A model generated the notes under the pieces. It worked only from the letters and a program-made list of their open reading frames with translations, had not been told where the DNA came from and did not search any database. From Planctomycetaceae bacterium (lineage in GTDB: Bacteria > Planctomycetota > Planctomycetia > Pirellulales > Pirellulaceae), in NCBI GenBank assembly GCA_012965455.1, contig DTSG01000030.1, positions 1 to 5,806 of the forward strand: a DNA stretch of 5,806 nt. Direction: 5' to 3'. Below, piece by piece: positions 1 through 5,806 of this stretch. A program made the position numbers and the translations under genes. Every line of letters begins with the position of its first letter. Positions within the stretch are counted from its first letter, which is position 1.

Positions 1-872
1 GGCATGCCGTGGTCGCTGGTGACCACGACGATGGTGTTGTCCAGTTGACCGGATTTTTCCAGGGTCTGGATTGCACGGGCGACCATCTTGTCGAAATGTT
101 CGATTTCCACGAAGTAATCAAGGAGGTCATTTCTCACAACCGGATGGTCGGGAAAGATCGGCGGTACGATTACCTTGGCGGGATCCTTTCCCGTCCGTTG
201 CCCTGCGCCTTTGTCGAAACCGCGATGCGGTTCGTGCGTCCCCAGCCAAAAACAGAAAGGCTGATCCTGGGAAACTTGAGCAAGGAAGTCATCAAAGTTG
301 GCCGCATAATCCTTGTTGGTCATCCCTTTAAAGGAAGGTTTCAGCTTGCGGCTATTGAATTCCGTGCCAGCCGGGTTGACCGTTCGACCTCCCGGTTCAA
401 GTCGTCCGGGGCTCCATCCCTTGCCGGTGAACCCAACGGCATAACCTGCGTCTTGCAGCAGTTCTGTGTAGGTGGTGAATTTAGCAGGCAACGTGCTGTG
501 GATGTTCGCTGCTTCTTCCAGTCGCCATATATGTTGTCCGGTCAAAATAGCGCTACGTGAGGGCCCGCATGTGGGTGCATCGCAAAATGCGGCGGTAAAG
601 CGTATGCCTTCGCGGGCAATTCGGTCAAAAGCGGGTGTCTTGACCTGAGGTTCACCGTTAGCGCCGGTGTGCGCGTAACTTTGATCGTCTGAAATACAGA
701 ACAGGATGTTGGGCCGTTTTGCCACTGGAACCGACGTAAACGCTACGACTGAATAACCGTTGCGTTGGTCAGCGATTGCAGGGTCCTTGTCAGTCTCAGT
801 TCTGTTGCTGTCGGGATGCGAACCCGCGCCCATGGTCAGGACTAACAGCAGGCAGACCATTATTTGTTTCAT
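1..872 (-). CDS. Secreted sulfatase, SGSH-like (C-terminal part missing)
   Basis: Predicted type I sulfatase (alkaline phosphatase superfamily, PF00884) that would hydrolyse sulfate esters or N-sulfate groups, probably on a glycan, outside the cytoplasm. Reading from the ATG at 872, 290 complete codons are visible, with no stop before the window edge. Residues 1-18 (K2, then MVCLLLVLTMGAGS) look like a Sec signal peptide without a lipobox. The catalytic core begins at about residue 53 with RPNILFCISDDQS, where D62-D63 are the expected metal ligands. The formylglycine signature CGPSR is at 102-106, with C102 as the residue to be oxidised, followed by SAILTG. Other family features are GFTGKG (147-152, K151), THEPHRGF (212-219) and VVVTSDHGMP (282-291). 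The HEPHRGF block, the RTGKDPAKV stretch and LLDYFVEIEHFD recall the heparan N-sulfatase-like branch (S1_8 type), but substrate cannot be assigned. Sulfatases of this branch usually have about 450-520 residues, so roughly 40% is missing at the window edge. A 34-residue linker between signal peptide and core is unusually long. The start is 66 bases after the PPC gene. Confidence 0.93.
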   Translation of the reverse strand, partial: MKQIMVCLLLVLTMGAGSHPDSNRTETDKDPAIADQRNGYSVVAFTSVPVAKRPNILFCISDDQSYAHTGANGEPQVKTPAFDRIAREGIRFTAAFCDAPTCGPSRSAILTGQHIWRLEEAANIHSTLPAKFTTYTELLQDAGYAVGFTGKGWSPGRLEPGGRTVNPAGTEFNSRKLKPSFKGMTNKDYAANFDDFLAQVSQDQPFCFWLGTHEPHRGFDKGAGQRTGKDPAKVIVPPIFPDHPVVRNDLLDYFVEIEHFDKMVARAIQTLEKSGQLDNTIVVVTSDHGM

Positions 873-877
873 GGTAA

Positions 878-882
878 TCTCT
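878..882 (-). promoter_or_regulatory. Weak ribosome binding site of the sulfatase gene
   Basis: On the minus strand AGAGA lies five bases before the ATG at 872. It is a weak match to the Shine-Dalgarno consensus. It favours the ATG at 872 over the in-frame ATGs at codons 5 and 14, and the 872 start also gives a basic residue before the hydrophobic signal segment. Confidence 0.35.
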
Positions 883-938
883 GGTTAAAAAATCGCGGCG
901 TTTCTGGTAGTTCAGGGATTCCGATAAACCTGCAATAA

Positions 939-3335
939 TTACCGAACAATCTCGATATGATCCTCCGCGATGTGTACTGCTTTGCCGTCTCGCAGCGTTG
1001 CCCGGACAGTAATGGGCATGTTCCAGTCTATGTCCGAAACGTTTTTGAATTTCAACTCCAAAACCCCTTTCGTTTCCGCGGGAGGCAAGGTAATTGATTC
1101 AGCATTAATCCCGTGTAAGTGATTGGGTACCACCAGCTCGATCACCGCCTTGCCACTCAATGTTCCTCTATTGAGTCGGACGGGTACGTGTAAAGAACCG
1201 TTGTCTTGGACACTTGCCGTTTGAACTTCCGCATCGACAAACATTAGACGCGGGGCCACCAGACAGACGATTTGATCAGCCTGCTCCTGAGATGAGTAAC
1301 TCACGGTATGGCGACTGCCGTCATGATCTGTCACCTCGGCAACCCCCATTACACAGCTTCTGCAAGTTCTTCCCACTTGCATCCACGGAGGTAACTGGAT
1401 CTGAAACACAAATTCAGTGTCTTTCGGGGGCACCACTAATAGGCGTCCCGTGACGCCCTGCAAGTGGCGAGCTTGGGTATCGGCCAACATGATTTCAATC
1501 GGCCCTTTAAATTCACCTCGATCAATAAAAAACTTTCTCGTATAGCTCGATCCACGGTTCGCATATTCGGAATTATAGATACCCCATACCTTAAACGGTG
1601 TTGGCAGACCGACAGCAAGTTTCAGAGTGTCAAAAACCGTTTCGGTATCGCCCGTTGGCTTCCATGTGGCGACTACAGGTGTCACAGTCGTGCTCGCTTG
1701 AGTATTTGGTTCGCCCTCCACAACTGCGGTCCCGATCACCTTCAGTTCGACTCGTTGGATAAGCGCTTGGTCATCACACTTAAGTGTCAATTCCACCTCC
1801 GACTTGTCCTTGGCTATTTTCAGGCCATCGGCGGTAATGCCCTTGGGTAATCCCTCTACTGTGAGATCGATAGCCTCCTTAAATTCACCCCGTCGATCGG
1901 CCTTTATTTTCAACTTCACTATTTGCTCACGCATGATCGTCAGACTGTTCTCTGGCATTGAAAGAGTAAAGGAAGGGGCGTGTTGGACCGGAACATCCAC
2001 AACTAGCCGGTAAGCGTAGTTTTTACCACTGCGACCACCAACGGTATCGGCCACCGTGACGTAGTAATCACCATCTTCCTTAAAGGACATCAGCAAAGAT
2101 GAATCCGTATTTCCATTAGTAATATCATCATGTTGTTTCAGTAAATTGCCATCCTTGTCATAAATGGCGATTATCGAATCTAATCGTGAACCAAGTCTTG
2201 CGGCACGCAGGTCAAAGAGCAGATTGTCTCCTTGGCGGGCGGAAAACCACCATTTGTCAACTTCATCTGCTTGCAAGATCCGACCATTAAAAACTGCGGG
2301 CGTTGCTAGGACGTCTTTAGCCGTTTCTGTGCTCTCGATGAATTCCCTGAGATGACTGATCTCAAAGCTCAGCGACCCTGCCTGGTAATCTTGAAAAACA
2401 AACGGGTGTTTATAACTACCTATGGTCGTGTTTGGACTTCCGTCGCCGTGCAGGTGCTGTGGTAGTTTTATTGAAATGGCGTCGTGGGGAACATTCTGCC
2501 CTAGCAGTTCCGGTTTAATGGTCGTACCCGCTTGGCCACCGAGCGGAAATGCATGGTCGATCAGCGTTTGATCGGTAATAGTAAGGCGATAAACATAATT
2601 CTGCAAACCACCAAACTTAATGTCATGAATTCGAACTTGGTGAACTCCTGACTGATTCGCGACAAACCTTATCCGCGAGTCGTTTCCATAGAAATCTATG
2701 TTCTCGGCATGTTGTCGTCCGTTCGGATCACGGATTTCTAGTCTTGAATCCAGCGGTAGGCCCAGTCGTGCTGACATAACTTCACACGTATAAGACTGTC
2801 CGGCAACCGCTTGAAATTGCCACACATCTACATCTTCGCGAGGGAAAATACGACCGTTAATTGTAAGCGGTAGTTGCACGTCGACCGGAATTGGATCGCC
2901 GTCGATCTCATGCTCTACGATTTCTGGCAAATTCCCAACTATAAATTTCATAGCGGGGGTGATTCCTTGGCTTGTCGAGACTCGCCAATAATGAAATCCC
3001 AACGGCGCATCTGGATCAACGGTCAATGTGCCACCCGTGTCCTTAGGGTAATCCTCTTTTGCCTGAGACGCGGGCATAGGGATCACAGGGCCTTCAAACC
3101 AATCCGTCTTTTGCAGTGGCGTGATCTGAGCTGGCCCTTTAACTCCGACTCCCAACATCTCAAAATCAGCCTGCGCAAATAGGTAATAGCCCCCGACACG
3201 AAAATCTACGGTACTTCCTCGTTGCCCACCAGCTGGAAAGATATATGCCACACCAGGTGGTTCGGCCAGCAGCGGTTTTTCCACAGCAACACCAACTAAC
3301 AGCATTATTACAGTCAATGATCGTAAGCTGAGCAT
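939..3335 (-). CDS. Secreted protein with two PPC domains and Ig-like repeats
   Basis: Exported 798-residue protein with no recognisable catalytic domain; its role is unknown, and binding or scaffolding outside the cytoplasm is inferred. Residues 1-24 form a Sec-type signal peptide (R5, hydrophobic 7-18, likely cleavage after PLLA). Two modules follow, each opening with a PxGGQxG motif: FPAGGQRGS at 33-41 and FPLGGQAGT at 263-271. Each leads to a PPC-like beta-sandwich (PF04151 type), at about 142-255 (NGRIFPREDVDVWQF) and 342-447 (NGRILQADEVDKWWF). Both carry the family pattern of NGRI, acidic residues, an aromatic-F, then ARLG...LDS and a late YxYRL. The C-terminal half (about 455-798) looks like three diverged Ig-like repeats marked by RGEFKEAIDL (482-491), RGEFKGPIEI (606-615) and RGTLSGKAVIEL (723-734). 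A CxxC (C658, C661) sits between the second and third. The start at 3335 has no strong Shine-Dalgarno sequence, and translation may be coupled to the DUF1501 gene 28 bases upstream. Such proteins commonly sit beside DUF1501 and DUF1549/1553 genes in planctomycetes. Confidence 0.9.
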   Translation of the reverse strand: MLSLRSLTVIMLLVGVAVEKPLLAEPPGVAYIFPAGGQRGSTVDFRVGGYYLFAQADFEMLGVGVKGPAQITPLQKTDWFEGPVIPMPASQAKEDYPKDTGGTLTVDPDAPLGFHYWRVSTSQGITPAMKFIVGNLPEIVEHEIDGDPIPVDVQLPLTINGRIFPREDVDVWQFQAVAGQSYTCEVMSARLGLPLDSRLEIRDPNGRQHAENIDFYGNDSRIRFVANQSGVHQVRIHDIKFGGLQNYVYRLTITDQTLIDHAFPLGGQAGTTIKPELLGQNVPHDAISIKLPQHLHGDGSPNTTIGSYKHPFVFQDYQAGSLSFEISHLREFIESTETAKDVLATPAVFNGRILQADEVDKWWFSARQGDNLLFDLRAARLGSRLDSIIAIYDKDGNLLKQHDDITNGNTDSSLLMSFKEDGDYYVTVADTVGGRSGKNYAYRLVVDVPVQHAPSFTLSMPENSLTIMREQIVKLKIKADRRGEFKEAIDLTVEGLPKGITADGLKIAKDKSEVELTLKCDDQALIQRVELKVIGTAVVEGEPNTQASTTVTPVVATWKPTGDTETVFDTLKLAVGLPTPFKVWGIYNSEYANRGSSYTRKFFIDRGEFKGPIEIMLADTQARHLQGVTGRLLVVPPKDTEFVFQIQLPPWMQVGRTCRSCVMGVAEVTDHDGSRHTVSYSSQEQADQIVCLVAPRLMFVDAEVQTASVQDNGSLHVPVRLNRGTLSGKAVIELVVPNHLHGINAESITLPPAETKGVLELKFKNVSDIDWNMPITVRATLRDGKAVHIAEDHIEIVR

Positions 3336-3363
3336 AGCTTCAGTCTCATTTACAGGTAGAGGG

Positions 3364-4704
3364 TTAAAACAGTCCCGGGATTACTTTTCCATCTCCAGGC
3401 ACGATAGGAATTGGGCGGCCATCGGGCGTGTAAAATACCTGTTCCTGACTAATTCCTAAGCCGCGATAGATAGTCGCCATCAGATCTGCTGGACCATAAG
3501 GCGTCGTTGCCGGCCGTTCCGCCCGTTCATCGGAGGCTCCGATTATTCGGCCGCCCTGAATGCCGCCGCCGGCTAGGGCGATTGTTGTACTGGGACCCCA
3601 ATGATCCCTTCCGGCATCTTTGTTAATCCGGGGAGTACGACCAAATTCCCCGGTAACCAACACCATCGTGGATTCCAGCATTCCTTGGTTATCCAGATCT
3701 CCCAAGAGGCCGGACATCGCGCCGTCGAGTTGCGGCAGCAGTTCATTGCGCAGCACATGGAAGTTATTGTAATGTGTATCCCAATCAATATGATCAATGA
3801 GCACACATCGCACTCCGGCCTGAACCAGACGTCTGGCCATCAGGCAAGATTGGCCCAAGGAGTTTCTTCCATACTGATCGCGCAATTGTGATGTTTCCTG
3901 TTCAATATCAAACGCGTGTTTTGTGGCTGCGGACGTCATTAGATCAAATGCTTTTTGTTGAAATGTATTCATCGACTTTGCATTTTGGTTGGCTCGAGTT
4001 TCCACGGATCCTTGATACCGATTGATGCGCTGCAGCAGCGAGTGACGATTGTGTAGGCGATTGGAAGATACTGTAACCGGCGGTACTAAATCGGGCACTT
4101 TGAAATCAGGTGCATTAGGATCTGCGGCAACGACAAATGGAGCCGCTGTGGGTCCGAGGAAACTGGAACCGGCACTGTTATGCATTTTGGGCAAACAGAC
4201 ATAAGGTGGCACGGAACCTCGTGGACCCTGCTCTTTGGAAATAATAGATCCCAGGCATGGTTTTTGATTATTGGGTTTAAGGCCACCATTAAAACCCGCT
4301 CCCGGCTTATACCCGGTCAACATCGCATGATCAGCACTACCATGGTTTGAGTCACCGTGACCAAAGGACCGTACCAACGAAAACTTGTCCTGGTGTTTGG
4401 CTATCTGCGGTAAGTGTTCACAAATCTGAATCCCTGGTACGGCCGTCGAAATGGGGGAAAATTCACCTCTAAATTCCGTGGGGGCTTCGGGTTTCATGTC
4501 CCATGTATCAATCGTCGACAAACCACCCTGCAGAAATACGACGATCAGTGATACATCCTTGGTAGTGCGATTCTGACTATGCCCCACAGCTTGGCTTTGC
4601 AACAACTGTGGCAATGAGACTCCCATCCCAAATGCGCCTGCTGCTCCCAACTGCAGAAAATTACGACGTTTTATTCCATCACAAAACCGACTTGGATTTT
4701 TCAT
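3364..4704 (-). CDS. DUF1501 family protein, Tat-exported
   Basis: Complete 446-residue DUF1501 protein (PF07394), a family related to the alkaline phosphatase/sulfatase fold but without an assigned reaction. The N-terminus has a twin-arginine signal: KRRNFLQLG at 12-20 followed by AAGAFGMGVSLPQLL, so it should be exported folded by the Tat pathway. The mature part starts with VSLIVVFLQGGLSTIDTWD (51-69), the usual N-terminal block, with D66 and D69. Next come KPEAPTEFRGEFSPI (71-85), then SFGHGDSNHGSADHAMLTG (113-131). Later blocks are IDWDTHYNNF (306-315) and TGEFGRTPRI (351-360) followed by GRDHWGP (365-371), which hold conserved D, H and E residues likely to bind metal (inference). The length is normal for the family and no frameshift is visible. 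The ATG at 4704 is supported by AAAGGA seven bases upstream and by the placement of the Tat motif. It lies 42 bases after the DUF1553 gene and 28 bases before the PPC gene, which is the usual arrangement: DUF1549/1553 and DUF1501 genes are typically adjacent in planctomycetes. Confidence 0.96.
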   Translation of the reverse strand: MKNPSRFCDGIKRRNFLQLGAAGAFGMGVSLPQLLQSQAVGHSQNRTTKDVSLIVVFLQGGLSTIDTWDMKPEAPTEFRGEFSPISTAVPGIQICEHLPQIAKHQDKFSLVRSFGHGDSNHGSADHAMLTGYKPGAGFNGGLKPNNQKPCLGSIISKEQGPRGSVPPYVCLPKMHNSAGSSFLGPTAAPFVVAADPNAPDFKVPDLVPPVTVSSNRLHNRHSLLQRINRYQGSVETRANQNAKSMNTFQQKAFDLMTSAATKHAFDIEQETSQLRDQYGRNSLGQSCLMARRLVQAGVRCVLIDHIDWDTHYNNFHVLRNELLPQLDGAMSGLLGDLDNQGMLESTMVLVTGEFGRTPRINKDAGRDHWGPSTTIALAGGGIQGGRIIGASDERAERPATTPYGPADLMATIYRGLGISQEQVFYTPDGRPIPIVPGDGKVIPGLF

Positions 4705-4711
4705 TGGTTAG

Positions 4712-4717
4712 TCCTTT
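4712..4717 (-). promoter_or_regulatory. Ribosome binding site of the DUF1501 gene
   Basis: On the minus strand AAAGGA lies seven bases before the ATG at 4704. It is the best Shine-Dalgarno match in the window and fixes the start of the DUF1501 gene. It sits inside the 42-base gap after the DUF1553 stop codon; I see no promoter in that gap. Confidence 0.6.
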
Positions 4718-4746
4718 ACTTCAATCACATCGCCCTGCGAATTGCG

Positions 4747-5806
4747 TTAGTGGTTAAACAAGAATTCTAGCGAATTTAACATGCTCCAGGCAATGTCTTC
4801 TAAGCTTTGCCGCCTATTACTACCTTGCTCCATATATTGAACCGCTGTCGAGATTTCCTGTTTATCTCCATAGCGATTAAAAAATGTTAGATACAATCGT
4901 TGAATCGCTATGTCATTATCTTCATATTCACTTGCTATTTGTCGGATCGTTCCCGCCTCATGGGATAATTTGTTTTCGATCCCTGGTGAATTCAGGATGT
5001 GTAACACTTGACCTACCGTTGGTTCAGATATTCTTTCACACTCGCAAGCCGTCGCTCGCACGGGACGACCAAATGTCTCTAAAAAGTAATGCGGTACTGA
5101 ACTATCCCACAAATCGATAGCGCGGCTTCCAACCGGTACACCTTGAAACTTTTCCTCTACGCCGGTCGTTTGGCAGATGGCATCGAGCATCACTTCCGCC
5201 TCGAGTTGTTTGAACAGAAAGCGAGAATAGTTTTGTTCATCTCGCTCGTTTGTCTCATTAACTGCTGAACTTCGCTGGTATGCATCGCTGAGAATGATGG
5301 ACTTCAATAATTGCCGGAAATCAAACTCCGAGTCGGTGAAGGATCCTGTCAGCACCGCCAGTAGTTCTGGATTTGTAGGTGGATTGGTCAGTCGCACATC
5401 ATCAACCGGTTCAATGATTCCACGACCCATTAAATGTGCCCAGCTGCGGTTTGCAATATTACTGGCAAACCAGGGATTCTCCGGAGCCGTTAACCAGTTG
5501 GCCAGTTCATCACGCCGATCCTCAGCTGAATTCACTGCCGGCATTTGGGTGCCTAATGCAAAGGCCTGGATCGTGGCACCGGTACGCGGGTGTTTGGTAA
5601 CGGGATTGCCTTGTGCAATTAACATCTCTCCCCGCGCTGACTGCTTATAACCAACTTGAGCAAAGAAAGCACGCATCCCAAAAAAGTCCGTTTGTTCCCA
5701 ACGGTCAAAGGGGTGGTGATGACATTCTGCGCATTCAATCCTGATTCCTAACAGCACCTGGCTCATGGTGCTGGCCATCCGATTAGGTGACTTAACCGCT
5801 TTATAG
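4747..5806 (-). CDS. DUF1549/DUF1553 protein, C-terminal part (5' end missing)
   Basis: C-terminal 352 residues of a planctomycete-type DUF1549 (PF07583) plus DUF1553 (PF07587) protein; its biochemical role is not established. The frame is open to the window edge, and the residues before the first internal ATG (YKAVKSPNR) continue the family alignment, so the ATG at 5778 is not the true start. Numbering from the first complete visible codon (5805), the end of DUF1549 holds GIRIECAECHHHPFDRW at 20-36, including a CXXCH motif (25-29) that could bind c-type haem. DUF1553 runs from about residue 97 (EDRRDELANWLTAPENPWF) to the C-terminus. Recognisable blocks are NRSWAHLMGRGIIEPVDD (119-136), TNPPTNPELL (140-149), FGRPVRATACECERISEPT (245-263) and LHILNSPGIENKLS (268-281). 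The protein ends in LEFLFNH, where many family members have an aromatic NHxF-type tail. Full members often exceed 700 residues and may carry N-terminal cytochrome-like or lectin-like domains, which would lie outside the window. It is the first visible gene of the apparent operon. Confidence 0.95.
   Translation of the reverse strand, partial: YKAVKSPNRMASTMSQVLLGIRIECAECHHHPFDRWEQTDFFGMRAFFAQVGYKQSARGEMLIAQGNPVTKHPRTGATIQAFALGTQMPAVNSAEDRRDELANWLTAPENPWFASNIANRSWAHLMGRGIIEPVDDVRLTNPPTNPELLAVLTGSFTDSEFDFRQLLKSIILSDAYQRSSAVNETNERDEQNYSRFLFKQLEAEVMLDAICQTTGVEEKFQGVPVGSRAIDLWDSSVPHYFLETFGRPVRATACECERISEPTVGQVLHILNSPGIENKLSHEAGTIRQIASEYEDNDIAIQRLYLTFFNRYGDKQEISTAVQYMEQGSNRRQSLEDIAWSMLNSLEFLFNH

Noticed and set aside
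9..560. Open frame of 183 codons on the plus strand
   Set aside because: It lies wholly opposite the sulfatase, whose translation shows catalytic motifs. The plus-strand product has no recognisable motif or signal, so it is a shadow.
873..938. Possible terminator between the PPC and sulfatase genes (CAGG/CCTG arms and a run of six T on the minus strand)
   Set aside because: The stem is only four base pairs with a twelve-base loop and does not abut the T run, so it does not form a credible intrinsic terminator.
1464..1850. Open frame of 128 codons on the plus strand
   Set aside because: It is antisense to the PPC protein, whose domains are continuous across this stretch. No Shine-Dalgarno sequence or family feature supports it.
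3314..3349. Mini-frame of 11 codons starting at an ATG at 3349, overlapping the PPC start out of frame
   Set aside because: It is very short, has no good ribosome binding site and no recognisable peptide. It is most likely chance, though it lies where translational coupling could occur.
5294..5650. Open frame of 118 codons on the plus strand
   Set aside because: It is antisense to the conserved NRSWAHLMGRG and NPPTNPELL blocks of DUF1553. The composition is serine-rich shadow with no motif.
4747..5778. ATG at 5778 as the true start of the DUF1553 protein
   Set aside because: The frame stays open upstream to the window edge, and the preceding residues fit the DUF1549 domain. A start here would cut into the domain just before CXXCH.

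Overview
This window looks like part of a Planctomycetota chromosome (or a close PVC-group relative). All four genes lie on the minus strand and belong to families that are greatly expanded and commonly neighbours in planctomycetes: a DUF1549/DUF1553 protein with a CXXCH motif, a Tat-exported DUF1501 protein, a secreted protein with pre-peptidase C-terminal (PPC) domains, and a secreted CXPSR-type sulfatase. The genus cannot be fixed from this sequence.

Layout in the direction of transcription (high to low coordinates): 5806-4747 is the C-terminal part of a DUF1549/DUF1553 protein, cut by the window edge. After a 42-base gap comes the complete DUF1501 protein (4704-3364). After a 28-base gap comes the complete PPC-domain protein of 798 residues (3335-939). 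After a 66-base gap comes the sulfatase (872-1), cut at its C-terminal end by the window start. Coding density is very high. No convincing promoter or terminator lies in the three gaps, so the genes are probably one transcription unit that continues past both ends.

How the genes may work together: three of the four have visible export signals (Tat for DUF1501, Sec-type for the PPC protein and the sulfatase), and the family of the fourth is normally exported too. The products should therefore meet outside the cytoplasm. The sulfatase most resembles the heparan N-sulfatase (SGSH)-like branch and suggests handling of a sulfated glycan. The roles of the DUF1501, DUF1549/1553 and PPC proteins are not established. 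A joint role in binding or processing sulfated polysaccharide is inference from context.

The window contains no RNA gene, mobile element, CRISPR array or large repeat that I can see. It is a fairly ordinary planctomycete accessory cluster, and its main interest is that the DUF1549/1553-DUF1501-PPC set is widespread but functionally unexplained. A secondary point is that the sulfatase is clearly richer in GC (about 55% in 420 hand-counted bases) than the DUF1553 gene (about 44% in 360 bases).
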